This document shows positions 8,579-16,508 of a DNA stretch of 64,000 nucleotides, piece by piece. The translations under genes and the position numbers were made by a program. The stretch covers positions 71,281 to 135,280 of the forward strand of contig JAGVWE010000006.1 of assembly GCA_018304425.1 (NCBI GenBank), in the 5' to 3' direction. The notes beneath the pieces are model-generated. The model saw nothing but the letters and a program-made list of their open reading frames with translations, did no database searches and was not told where the DNA came from. This DNA comes from Candidatus Iainarchaeum sp. GTDB lineage: Archaea > Iainarchaeota > Iainarchaeia > Iainarchaeales > UBA10219. Positions within the stretch are counted from its first letter, which is position 1. Each line of letters starts with the position of its first letter.

Positions 8579-8730
8579 AACTTGAAAATATTTCTTGTTG
8601 TGTGTGTGCGAGAAGACCCAGTACTTTAGTGCTGAGGTAAAATTCCAGCCTTAAAGCAAGGGAGATGCCAAAAATCTCTTACCAACAGTTTATATTAGTT
8701 TTGCATGATATACTTGGCATTGGGAATCCA

Positions 8731-9878
8731 ATGCACTCGAATAATTTGAAAACTTGGGTTGTGCTGCTTTCATTTTCTTTCTTCCTTTTTAACAATTTAC
8801 CCAATGTTGCCGCGGTTTTTTCTCACTATCAAACGATTGACTTGAGTACAACCGCGTTGAGCGGCAATGTTACCACAGACTATGTTGCCACTATTCAGAT
8901 TCCCTCAAGTACTTGAGTGTTCCCGCCGAAATTTCCGCTCAACAAGCCTTTGAAGCCGGCGCCACCGAGATCCCAGTCAACCCCAACAAACCCCAAATAC
9001 TGTCAGTGGACGCCGGCCTCCAAATAGCATTAACCAGCCAAACGAATACGACTGCCAGGGTCCTCCAAGCAGAAAAACTGAATACAGCCTCCACCGGAAT
9101 GGATGCCGTGCCCCCCGAATTACACTTTTTGACCGGATACGAGATTCAAATCGAGGGAGAAGTACAACCCACTATTACCATCAGTTATGACGAAGCCCAG
9201 GTCAAAGTCAACGAAAAAACTATCAAGCCCTTCAAATTCAAGGACGGTTCCTGGCAGGAGCTACCGGGATTTGTTTTGAACCACATCACGAATTCAGTGA
9301 CGTTCACGGTCAACACGGCCGAGACGCCCTATGCTTTGTTGGATGACTCTGGTGCAACGCCTTCCTGTGCAAACATGGCCTGCGACGACGGCAACGAGTG
9401 CACGGCCGACGGCTGCTTCGAAGGCCAATGCGTGACCGGGCCGCTCCCAAACGGGATTGCCTGCAGCACGGGCATATGCAAGGAAGGTACCTGTACGGCC
9501 CAACCCCAGCAACCCCCAAAAGAAGAAGCAAAAACCACGACAGAAGAAACTCAGCCAGCCGAACAAGCAATGGAAACCCCTGAACCCACCAAGCAACTCG
9601 AACCCACACAAGAACCCTGCGGCGGCCTCTCCTGCAACGACAACAACCCCTGCACCATCGACTTATGCAAAGACAACGCTTGCGCGTACGCAGCAGCCAT
9701 TGACGGAACGACGTGTGCAAACGATGCCAGCTGCCAAGGAGGAATATGCCTCAAAGTGGTTGGCGCCGAGGCCCCCGCTCCGGTCCAGGACCTCTTTGCG
9801 TTGCCCCTGGTCATTGTCCTCGTAATCATCGGGGCCATCATCGTCACCCTGCAAATAGTTTTCCTGCTGAAAAAATAG
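8731..9878 (+). pseudogene. Exported cysteine-rich surface protein split by a frameshift
   Basis: Two open segments: 8731-8916 (signal-peptide-like start, KTWVVLLSFSFFLFNNLPNVAAVF) and 8913-9878. Each looks incomplete alone, since the first has only an export signal and the second no start signal beyond a TTG and no signal peptide. Moving back one base near 8911-8914 joins them into one secreted protein. The second part has a beta-rich region, two cysteine modules (CDDGNECTADGC and CNDNNPCTIDLC types) resembling Dickkopf/DDGN repeats, a Thr/Glu/Pro linker and a C-terminal membrane helix (ALPLVIVLVIIGAIIVTLQIVFLL). ATG 8731 fits the TATA-like box at about 8688-8697. A sequencing error or programmed shift could also explain it. 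Confidence 0.65.
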
Positions 9879-9882
9879 TGCG

Positions 9883-9938
9883 GAGACGGTTGACATTCGT
9901 CTCACCCATTAGGGTGGAGATTCCCTGTATGCGGGGAA
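9883..9938. other. Three tandem short hairpins in an intergenic region
   Basis: Inverted repeats follow each other directly: GAGACG/CGTCTC (9883-9888, 9898-9903), CACCC/GGGTG with an ATTA loop (9903-9916) and TTCCC/GGGAA (9921-9925, about 9934-9938). They start just after the surface-protein stop and could be a structured 3' end or terminator. The rest of the 197-bp gap up to 10023 shows no gene. Confidence 0.35.
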
Positions 9939-10022
9939 AACCACGCCGTAGCGCGTGCGCCGATTCTACGCCATGACCCCACAGCATGCTACAAGGGCTC
10001 GTATTGCCAACAAGGAGATAGA

Positions 10023-10066
10023 TTTAAATATATCTATGGACATAGATATATCTATGGTTGTAGATA
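10023..10066 (+). promoter_or_regulatory. Promoter and operator array of the AbiE-like module
   Basis: TATA-like TTTAAATATA (10023-10032) is overlapped by an array of one 8-mer: TATCTATG at 10031, its complement CATAGATA at 10041, TATCTATG again at 10049, and a half-site TAGATA at 10061. The first pair is a perfect palindrome with a 2-nt centre. The array covers the expected transcription start, about 10 bp before ATG 10076, so repression by the encoded wHTH protein is likely. Confidence 0.65.
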
Positions 10067-10075
10067 GGTGGTAGC

Positions 10076-10583
10076 ATGGTGAATCTGGCCGCGCCCAAAA
10101 CCCTGGAATTCATCGAGTTCATCCTCGAACAGAAGACCTTTACCCAGTACCGGGCCAAGAAGGAGTTGGGGCTGTCCATGGCCTTGGTCAATCAGGTCAC
10201 GCGTTACCTGCTTGCCCGGAACCTCATCACCCGGCAAAAAAGCGAGCGCCAATACGCCTTGCGGGACGCCGCCGGCCTCATCACTTCTATCTCGTTGTTC
10301 CGGAACATGCAGGACATTCAACTGCTCGAAGTAGGCGCCTCGCTGGAAAAAGAGGAAGCCATGAAACTGTTTTCGCCTGACACCGTTTTCTGCCTGGACA
10401 CGGCGCTAGCCAATTACACGAACTGGTGGCGTTCGAACCGCGTCTGCGCCTACATAGACCCCATCAACTTGGAGGGCCTGCAAATCCGGTTCGCCTTCAG
10501 CCCCGGCGACACCACCCTCGCAGATCAACGCCGCCGAACCCCTGTTCAAAAAACTCTGGGGGCAAGACATTGCCAAACATTGA
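10076..10583 (+). pseudogene. AbiEi-like winged-helix antitoxin/repressor, frameshifted near its 3' end
   Basis: N-terminal helix-turn-helix (TFTQYRAKKELGLSMALVNQVTRYLLARNLI) followed by an AbiEi-like region (DTVFCLDTALANYTNWW, INLEGLQIRFAFSPGD). As read, the frame runs on to 10606 with an Arg/Thr-rich tail unlike a protein. Shifting +1 at about 10511-10521 gives a natural ending (INAAEPLFKKLWGQDIAKH, stop 10581-10583) that overlaps the downstream start by 14 nt. The gene is therefore probably a frameshifted antitoxin, or the assembly has one extra base. Partner: the nucleotidyltransferase at 10570. Confidence 0.62.
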
Positions 10584-11283
10584 AGAACTCTACGCCAAAG
10601 AACTGACCGACCTGTCGTTGGCTGAGCTCAAGAAGTTCTTGGCCTGGTGCAAGGCCCGGCCCGGCAAACTCATTCCCGTGGTCGGCGGCTGGGCAGTCTA
10701 CGCTTACGTCCCCCAAATCGGCTCCATCGACATCGACGTCGTCCTGACAAAGCAGGACGAAGCACCAACAAGGGGCTTCCTGGAAGAAAACGGTTACAAG
10801 CCCAAGGAAGACGAACCAACTGTCTACCTCCAGGAAATCGGCAAAATAACCCTGCGCTTCGACTTGATCCCCTATGACAGCGAATGCCAAGCCCGCGGCA
10901 TCCAGATACCCTGGAACCTCCTCGACCAGCACTCGGCCGAAGTCGTCTTCCAAGGCCAAAAAATGCGCGTCCCCACAAAAGAACTCCTCCTCATCCAAAA
11001 AGTCACCGCCTACCGAAGCCGAGAAGACATGGCCAGGGTAGGCCATATACGGTTCCCCAACGGTGAAAAGAGCTACCTGGAAAACAAGATAGCCAAAGAC
11101 AAGAAAGACATCAAAAACCTCATCGACTCCGGGGCAAACTTCGGAAAAACGTACGAAATAGTCGACAAATTGGGCTTCAGAACAGTCTTCGACGACGCCC
11201 TAAAAGAACTCGGCATCATCCAAACAAGAAGCAAAACCATTGCAATGAACGCCCACATAGTTAAAGAAGAAAAAAAGCCGTAA
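10570..11283 (+). CDS. Nucleotidyltransferase-fold protein, AbiEii-like toxin candidate
   Basis: About 237 aa from a TTG start at 10570, preceded by a GGGGG run at 10558-10562; there is no nearby ATG, and the longer in-frame extension upstream is Pro/Arg-rich shadow sequence. It shows the nucleotidyltransferase signature: GGWAVYAYV then SIDIDVVL (D-x-D metal pair), and ITLRFDLIPYD as a third acidic strand. AbiEii/MenT-type enzymes transfer nucleotides to tRNA acceptor ends and pair with AbiEi-type regulators; the gene upstream fits that role. Toxicity and target are inferred. Confidence 0.68.
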   Translation: MPNIEELYAKELTDLSLAELKKFLAWCKARPGKLIPVVGGWAVYAYVPQIGSIDIDVVLTKQDEAPTRGFLEENGYKPKEDEPTVYLQEIGKITLRFDLIPYDSECQARGIQIPWNLLDQHSAEVVFQGQKMRVPTKELLLIQKVTAYRSREDMARVGHIRFPNGEKSYLENKIAKDKKDIKNLIDSGANFGKTYEIVDKLGFRTVFDDALKELGIIQTRSKTIAMNAHIVKEEKKP

Positions 11284-11309
11284 TGGCTAGCACCAAACAG
11301 GGCAACTAA

Positions 11310-12110
11310 CTAGGGTTTCCTGGCTTCCACGAGGAGGCCCACGCTGGTTTTCGAGTTCCGGAACAGGGCTTCGTCCAAGGCCACGAGCCTGCCGACCCAC
11401 CGCACCAGGAAGTTGTCGGGAATGGCCTTGGGCCGGATGAAAGCCGTTCCTCCCCCTCTTCCCTGGTTGGAGGCATCGGGTTTGACGAGGAACTGGAAGA
11501 GGCTGGAGAGATAGTTCTCGCAGAGCCCGGCCAGGAAACGGGTGAGCCGCTTCCTCTTCTCGACGACGAAGCCGGCCACGGCCAGTTTGTTCCACAGCTC
11601 TTCCTCCGAGTAGAGGCGCAAGTGGCCGAAGCCCCACATGCCGATGGGGAGATGCAAGCCGAAGACGCCGAGCAAGGCGTTGACGGGGTCATAGGTGAAG
11701 GGAAACCGCTGATGGGGCACTGAAACAATCAACTGGCCGCCCGGGCGAAGCAAGCCATAGATTTCGGCGAGCACGCTTTCGTCGCCGGGAACGTGTTCTA
11801 GGGTCTCCAAGCAGAGGGCCACGTCAAAGGACCGGGGCTGCAAGGGCAGCCGCGTGACGTCCCCCACCAGCAGGCACTGGTTGCCGGCCTTCAGCCGCTG
11901 GCCGCAGGCGATGTCGGGCTTGCACAAGTCAACACCCACCACGGCCTTGAAGCGGGGCGCGAGCAGGCCCCCGATTTCGCCGGCGCTGCAGCCAATGTCC
12001 GCCAACCGCTCGCCGCCCCGGACAAGGCCCAGAACGGCTTTCACGCGGGCATGATACGTCGGGGCCAGGAATTTCAGGTTCACGTCAGTTCCTCCTCCTT
12101 TCTCCCTCAT
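11310..12110 (-). CDS. Class I SAM-dependent methyltransferase
   Basis: 266 aa. SAM-binding motif I is LADIGCSAGEIGGLL, post-I acid in VVGVDLCKPD, then SFDVALCLETLEHVPGDESVLAEIYGLLRPGGQLIVSVPHQ, a classical type-11 methyltransferase core. The C-terminal 120 aa (ending in LVRWVGRLVALDEALF) are less conserved and presumably set the acceptor. Its start overlaps the stop of the GT4 gene by 4 nt, so both come from the minus-strand message that begins with the COG4627-like methyltransferase. Likely a glycan or lipid methylase. Confidence 0.8.
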   Translation of the reverse strand: MREKGGGTDVNLKFLAPTYHARVKAVLGLVRGGERLADIGCSAGEIGGLLAPRFKAVVGVDLCKPDIACGQRLKAGNQCLLVGDVTRLPLQPRSFDVALCLETLEHVPGDESVLAEIYGLLRPGGQLIVSVPHQRFPFTYDPVNALLGVFGLHLPIGMWGFGHLRLYSEEELWNKLAVAGFVVEKRKRLTRFLAGLCENYLSSLFQFLVKPDASNQGRGGGTAFIRPKAIPDNFLVRWVGRLVALDEALFRNSKTSVGLLVEARKP

Positions 12111-13255
12111 TTGAGTTCGGCTTGCTTGAACAACCGGTACACCTTTTCCAGTTGGTTGGCGAGGTCCACCCAGTTCAGGCGGCTCTCAGCGGTGTCGCGC
12201 GCGTGGACGGCAACGACCTGGTTGAAGGCAGGCCTCCGCACGATTTCGTCCAAGACCTGGCCGAATTCCGCGGCGTCATGGACGAGGAAGCCGTTGCGCC
12301 GGTCTTCAAGGAAGTCGTTGACCACTCCCACCGGGTTGGCGATGATGACCTTTCCCGCGGCCAGGTATTCGCCGAGCTTGACGGGAAACCTGGACTTGTT
12401 GGCGAGGTTGTCCTTCAAGGGCAAGGCGACGGCATCGGCTTCGGCGAGCAGCCCGGGGATTTGCTGGCGGGGCACGAAGCCGAGGAACCGCACTTTCCCC
12501 GTAACCCGCAGTTGCCGGGCGAGTTCCTCGAACTCGGCGCGGCGCGGGCCGTCTCCCACGACGAGGAGTTCGACACCCAAGGCAATGGAGTGCTTCAAGC
12601 CATGCAAGACCAGGTCCAGGTCACAGGACTTGAACAGGTGGCCAAGGAACAACAACTTGAAAGAGGTTCCGGGCAGGTGGGGGCTTGGCTGGAAGGCCTC
12701 GAGGTCGGCGCCGTTGGCGATCAGGAAGACGTGGGGCGAAAACTTTTTGGCCTCTTTTTCGAGGAAAGGGGTTACCGCGACGATGCCATCGCAGTGGCGG
12801 AGCGCGAAGCCCTGGAACCAGTCCAGGAAGCCGCGCAACGGCCAGGGGTCCTGGTCGGCGAAGCCGCCTCGGCCCTCCCAGTCATCCCAATCCAGTAACA
12901 GCCTGGCCCCGAAGAGGCGGGCCAGGAGCCAGGCCGGGATGAACGAGGAAGGCAGGGGCTTGAAGCAGTGCACGAGGTCATACCGGCGGAAGCCGTAAAG
13001 CAGTTTGAGGGGGATGCCGAGGAGGAGCGTGGGGTAGAGGCTGCCCAGCCAGGGCGTGAAGCGGGGGTTCAGCCTCGAGTGCTTGCCGGAAAGGGGAAGC
13101 GCGTTGCCCCCTGTGCGGGGGTTGCCGCCGTCGAAGAGAATAGCCACTTCGTGGCGGCGGGCCAGCTGCGAGGCCAGGCCCAGGAGGCGGGAAGCGTTGC
13201 CGCTCGCGCAGTCGGAGTAGGACACCATCAGGATTTTCATCCGGTCCAGGCTCAT
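12107..13255 (-). CDS. GT4-family glycosyltransferase (GT-B fold)
   Basis: 382 aa. N-terminal ILMVSYSDCASGNASRLLGLASQLARRHEVAIL, then a C-terminal donor domain with KLLFLGHLFKSCDLDLVLHG, LLVVGDGPRRAEFEELARQL, VRFLGFVPRQQIPGLLAEADAVALPL and the sugar-nucleotide motif in FPVKLGEYLAAGKVIIA. This is the usual layout of GT4 enzymes. The acceptor domain holds RLLLDWDDWEGRGG. Sits in an overlapping minus-strand trio with two methyltransferases (4-nt overlaps on both sides), as in O-antigen-like clusters. Confidence 0.87.
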   Translation of the reverse strand: MSLDRMKILMVSYSDCASGNASRLLGLASQLARRHEVAILFDGGNPRTGGNALPLSGKHSRLNPRFTPWLGSLYPTLLLGIPLKLLYGFRRYDLVHCFKPLPSSFIPAWLLARLFGARLLLDWDDWEGRGGFADQDPWPLRGFLDWFQGFALRHCDGIVAVTPFLEKEAKKFSPHVFLIANGADLEAFQPSPHLPGTSFKLLFLGHLFKSCDLDLVLHGLKHSIALGVELLVVGDGPRRAEFEELARQLRVTGKVRFLGFVPRQQIPGLLAEADAVALPLKDNLANKSRFPVKLGEYLAAGKVIIANPVGVVNDFLEDRRNGFLVHDAAEFGQVLDEIVRRPAFNQVVAVHARDTAESRLNWVDLANQLEKVYRLFKQAELK

Positions 13256-13749
13256 TTGAGGACCTTCAGCGTGGCGCGGATTTGGCCGGGAAAGGTGAAA
13301 AACATTTCAATCAAGTAGGGCTGCCAGGACAGGATGCCGCGGATTATTTTCCCAAGCGGGCCTTGGAGGGTGCCGAGTTCCCACACGAGTTTCACCAGCG
13401 TGAAATTCTTTTTGCGGCCGCCCCAGTCGCAGCCCGCGTTCAGGAACTCGTCTTGGAACGCGCGGCAGCCGTAGAGGCGGGGGTGTTCGACGAAGGCGCA
13501 GCTGGCGTTGAAGTGGGGCACGATGATTTCAATCAAGGCCCCGGGCCTTGACACGCGCCAGAGTTCGCGGAGGAATTCAATCGGCTGGTCGGTGTGCTCG
13601 AAGACGTGGGAGAGCCGGAGGGCGTCGAAGGAGTTGTTGCGGAAGGGCAGGACCTGGAAGCAGTCCGCTTTCACGTCCGCATCCGCGTAGAGGTCGAGGT
13701 TCACCCAGCCCTCGCGGTAGTCTTTGTAGGAGCCTATGTTGAGTTTCAT
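13252..13749 (-). CDS. COG4627-like predicted SAM-dependent methyltransferase
   Basis: 165 aa from the ATG at 13749 (KLNIGS...), chosen because KLNIGSYKDYREGWVNLDL is the normal family N-terminus; the in-frame start at 13767 adds an unlikely MITFLS. It has a short motif I (NIGS), the acid in NLDLYADADVKAD, then NSFDALRLSHVFEHTDQPIEFLRELWRVSRPGALIEIIVPH. COG4627 members occur with glycosyltransferases. First gene of the three-gene minus-strand operon; its promoter is the A/T-rich box at 13777-13785. Confidence 0.78.
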   Translation of the reverse strand: MKLNIGSYKDYREGWVNLDLYADADVKADCFQVLPFRNNSFDALRLSHVFEHTDQPIEFLRELWRVSRPGALIEIIVPHFNASCAFVEHPRLYGCRAFQDEFLNAGCDWGGRKKNFTLVKLVWELGTLQGPLGKIIRGILSWQPYLIEMFFTFPGQIRATLKVLK

Positions 13750-13776
13750 GGATAGAAACGTTATCACGGGAAAGCC

Positions 13777-13851
13777 TTAAAATGGTTGCATGCCGCAGCA
13801 TGCCCGCTTTAACCGGGCAGGAACGCGAATCCTGTACCAAATCCATTTTAA
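13777..13851. promoter_or_regulatory. Mirror-image divergent promoters
   Basis: TTAAAATGG at 13777-13785 and its exact complement CCATTTTAA at 13843-13851 lie about 28-48 bp from the outgoing starts at 13749 (-) and 13899 (+), as BRE/TATA boxes facing opposite ways. Between them is a hairpin TGCCCG/CGGGCA (about 13801-13819). Confidence 0.5.
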
Positions 13852-13898
13852 AGCCTGCAGGGGAAATAATGTACTGACTGGGCGGGGGATGAGCCGGC

Positions 13899-14861
13899 AT
13901 GACTTCGATTGGGTTGAGTGTCATCAGCTATAACCGGAAGGACGACCTCCGCAAGGCGTTGAAGTCCGTGTTCGCGCAGTCGCGGAAGCCCGACGAAGTG
14001 CTGGTGGTGGACAATGCTTCGGTCGATGGTGCGCCAGCGATGGTGGAAAAAGAGTTCCCCCAGGCAAGGCTCCTGCGGCTGGAAAAGAACCTGGGCTTGT
14101 GCGGGGGGGCGAACGTGGCCTTCGAGGCCTTGCACACCGACCTCGTGGGCATCGTGGAAAGCGACACGGTTTTGTCGGGGAACTGGGTGGAAGAAGTCGT
14201 GAGAGACTTCGAAGCCAGGGGCCATGAACGCGTGGGCATCGTGTGCCCAAAGTACATTCAGCGGCTGCCATCAGGCTGCGTGGACGTGGAGATTCCTCCC
14301 AAGGAAAACGGCTCGATTTCCCACACGAATGGCATCTTCGCCATCCACAAAAAGGTGTTTGAGGGAAAGAAGGAGAAACTGTACTCGGAGCCGTACGAGA
14401 TGTACGCCCAGGAGTTTGACTTGAGCGCGCGGGTCTTCAACCAGGGTTACTGGATCAAGCGGAACCTGGCTGCGGCAACCTATCACAACGTTCGAAACGA
14501 CGCGGCACGCGCACCCAGCGAGTGGGTGTTCAAGAACCAGTTCCGGAACAACCTCTGGAGCCTGTGGCGGTTTTACTCCAAGCGGAACATCCTGGCGTTC
14601 ACCCTGCCCTTCTTGGTTTACTTCCTGTTTTACGTGAAAAGCCCCTGGATTTGGCTGTGCGGCCTGGCCGAGGCCTTGGCCGGCCTGCCCTGGTGCATGG
14701 CCACGCGCAAGGTGCCGGCCAGCGGGGAACACGCCTTCTATAGAAGCATTTTAGCCAATTTAAGCCATATCCGGGCCATGCGACACTATGGGTATGGCTC
14801 CAGGCCCCAGGAAAAATACCATTACCTGGACGAAAAAACGTTGCCGGAGGCCGCTGCATGA
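13899..14861 (+). CDS. GT2 glycosyltransferase, rhamnosyltransferase-like
   Basis: 320 aa. GT-A motifs: SVISYNRKDDLRKAL, VLVVDNASVDGA, LLRLEKNLGLCGGANVAFEAL (the NxGxxGGxN loop common in WbbL/rhamnosyl and galactofuranosyl transferases), the metal site VGIVESDTVL, and HTNGIFAIHKKVF. The C-terminal half is amphipathic with one or two membrane-associated helices (LPFLVYFLFYVKSPWIWLCGLAEAL). The next gene overlaps its stop by 4 nt. Donor sugar unproven. Confidence 0.84.
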   Translation: MTSIGLSVISYNRKDDLRKALKSVFAQSRKPDEVLVVDNASVDGAPAMVEKEFPQARLLRLEKNLGLCGGANVAFEALHTDLVGIVESDTVLSGNWVEEVVRDFEARGHERVGIVCPKYIQRLPSGCVDVEIPPKENGSISHTNGIFAIHKKVFEGKKEKLYSEPYEMYAQEFDLSARVFNQGYWIKRNLAAATYHNVRNDAARAPSEWVFKNQFRNNLWSLWRFYSKRNILAFTLPFLVYFLFYVKSPWIWLCGLAEALAGLPWCMATRKVPASGEHAFYRSILANLSHIRAMRHYGYGSRPQEKYHYLDEKTLPEAAA

Positions 14862-15790
14862 TGGCTACGTGGAGAGCACTGGGTGAAACCCAAAAAGCAT
14901 TGGTCTTGGGGGCTATGGTGGTCCTGGTGCGGGCGGCTTACCTTGCCTTGTTCCCGGAGAACGCCTTGACCGACTACCAGTTCCACTTGCAGGTGGTGCA
15001 AGACATCCATGCCGGCGTGAACGTGTACGGCTACATGCCTACTCCGTTGTTCCACGTGCTGGGCGCGCTGGTTTTCTTCGGGCAGGAGCGCTTATACCTG
15101 CTGCTGATCAACCTGTTCTATGTTTTCGCAGCGTACCGGTTTGCCGGGACGCTGCCCAACCGGTGGCTGGGCTTCTCCTTGATTGCCTTGAACCCGGTTT
15201 CCCTGATTTATGGCGTGAGCTTTTACCCTGATTTGTTGGCTGCCGCCTTCGTGCTGTTGGCCGGTTCTCTCGTCAATGCCGGAAAGCGGTGGGCGGTGGT
15301 GCCGGCGCTGGCCGCGGCCTTCACGAAGGTCAACGCCGCCGCGGCCACTGCGCCGTACCTGCTCTGGTGCGCGGCCCGCTCCGGGTTGCTCGAGAAAAAA
15401 AACCGGCTGGTGCTGGCCGCACTGGGCCTGGCCTTCCTCGGCGGCTTCCTCTACCTTGCCACGCTCGTGACCGGGAACTTGCTCCAGCCCTCGTGGAGAA
15501 ACCTCTCCATCACGCTGCCCTTGTCGGCGTACTTCCTGCTGCCTGCCCTGCTGGCGCGGCGCACGCGCACGAACCTGGCTGGCTTCGCCGTCCTGGCCGG
15601 GTTCTCGGCGTACATGTTCGCCTCAAGCCTGGTCATCGAGGCCCGGTATCTCCTGCCCTTCCTGCCCTACGTCTACCCGTTGCCAAGGCTGGAAGGACGC
15701 AAGAAACAAGCCCTGCTGGTGCACGGCCTCCTCGGCTTTTTGGGCGCCCTGCTGTTCCTAGGGCATTTCAGGGCCAAGCTGGGAGCATGA
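14858..15790 (+). CDS. Polytopic membrane protein, truncated GT-C-like
   Basis: 310 aa with about eight hydrophobic segments. A loop after the first helix contains ENALTDYQFHLQVVQDIHAGVNVYGYMPTP, resembling the catalytic loop of PMT/GT-C mannosyltransferases, and LNPVSLIYGVSFYPDLLAA resembles the following conserved segment. No soluble C-terminal domain. It is translationally coupled to the preceding GT2, so it probably acts on the same polyprenyl-linked glycan. Function is inferred from topology and context. Confidence 0.65.
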   Translation: MMATWRALGETQKALVLGAMVVLVRAAYLALFPENALTDYQFHLQVVQDIHAGVNVYGYMPTPLFHVLGALVFFGQERLYLLLINLFYVFAAYRFAGTLPNRWLGFSLIALNPVSLIYGVSFYPDLLAAAFVLLAGSLVNAGKRWAVVPALAAAFTKVNAAAATAPYLLWCAARSGLLEKKNRLVLAALGLAFLGGFLYLATLVTGNLLQPSWRNLSITLPLSAYFLLPALLARRTRTNLAGFAVLAGFSAYMFASSLVIEARYLLPFLPYVYPLPRLEGRKKQALLVHGLLGFLGALLFLGHFRAKLGA

Positions 15791-15845
15791 AAGGACGAGT
15801 AGCGACTTGTTTTCGGCGAGCAATCCAAACCAATAAATAGGTGAA

Positions 15846-15863
15846 TTGTATAAGTATATACAA
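15846..15863. promoter_or_regulatory. Palindromic operator of a RelE-like module
   Basis: TTGTATA-AGTA-TATACAA, a perfect 7+7 inverted repeat, 11 nt before the GTG at 15875 and just downstream of TATA-like AATAAATAGG. The placement suits autoregulation of the two-gene module. Confidence 0.6.
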
Positions 15864-15874
15864 GTGGTGAAGGC

Positions 15875-16141
15875 GTGAACTCCTTGGAAACAACCCTGCA
15901 TTTTCCGCGGTTGGACACCGTGCTCATGGTGGAGCAGGCCATCCAGGACGCGGAAGACTATCCCAGCCGCATGAAGCTGTGGAAGAGCCTTCCCAAGCAG
16001 GTCCAGTACCAGACCTTCAAACTGATCCTGGAATACCTGGAAAAATCCCATAAAATCGTTTTCACCAAAGACAACAAGGTCATGTGGATTGCTACGAACC
16101 CCACACTCGACGCACTCGTCGACAAGGGGAAGGAATACTGA
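15875..16141 (+). CDS. Putative antitoxin, helix-rich, partner of RelE-like toxin
   Basis: 88 aa from GTG 15875. I do not recognise a named family. The sequence is helical (VLMVEQAIQDAEDYPSRMKLWKSL, QVQYQTFKLILEYLEKSHKIVF) and ends in a strand pair (KVMWIATNP), compatible with a small winged-helix DNA-binding protein. It lies directly upstream of a RelE-like gene with no gap and behind a perfect palindrome, the pattern of an autoregulated antitoxin. Confidence 0.55.
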   Translation: MNSLETTLHFPRLDTVLMVEQAIQDAEDYPSRMKLWKSLPKQVQYQTFKLILEYLEKSHKIVFTKDNKVMWIATNPTLDALVDKGKEY

Positions 16142-16486
16142 TTGTATCGCACCAAGGGCATCCCGGAATTCGACCGTTACTGCGAGGAACTCGACAGGCA
16201 AGCTATGGACGGGAACGGTGAAGAAAAGTATTTAGTCAAGATAATCGGCAACGGCATCGCGAAACTGAGATTCGACTTCAAGTACGGCGACCACATCCCG
16301 CGAAACCGGATTCCACGCGAATACTTCGACAAATACCAGGTCAACAACCTGTGGAAACTCAACCTCGACTCCAACTGGCGGCTGGTTTACACCATGCGGG
16401 GAACCAAGGAAGACGTGATGTCCCTGTTGATCGAAGTCCTCGACCACAAAGCCCATGACCGGAAATTCGGCTACCATGCCGGTTGA
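16142..16486 (+). CDS. RelE/ParE-superfamily toxin-like protein
   Basis: 114 aa from a TTG start that abuts the stop of the preceding gene. The C-terminal half shows the RelE/YoeB-like beta-sheet pattern: NNLWKLNLDSNWRLVYTMRG followed by MSLLIEVLDHKAHDRKFGY (Trp/Arg and terminal His/Tyr residues typical of ribosome-dependent mRNA interferases). Its N-terminus is longer than in classical RelE. Two-gene order and palindromic operator support a toxin-antitoxin module. Confidence 0.68.
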   Translation: MYRTKGIPEFDRYCEELDRQAMDGNGEEKYLVKIIGNGIAKLRFDFKYGDHIPRNRIPREYFDKYQVNNLWKLNLDSNWRLVYTMRGTKEDVMSLLIEVLDHKAHDRKFGYHAG

Positions 16487-16508
16487 AGCCGTTGACCTCC
16501 TCCCGACC

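Noticed and set aside
8913-9878. The second segment of the surface protein as an independent gene from TTG 8913
   Set aside because: No signal peptide or ribosome-binding site of its own although it ends in a membrane anchor; it fits as the body of the gene beginning at 8731.
10426-10569. Longer N-terminus for the AbiEii-like nucleotidyltransferase
   Set aside because: The added 48 residues are Pro/Arg/His-rich and overlap the antitoxin coding region; the conserved part begins at LPNIEEL (TTG 10570).
13788-13805. GCATGC...GCATGC as an operator
   Set aside because: GCATGC is its own complement and common in GC-rich DNA; the pair is only 4 nt apart and better seen as chance within the divergent promoter region.
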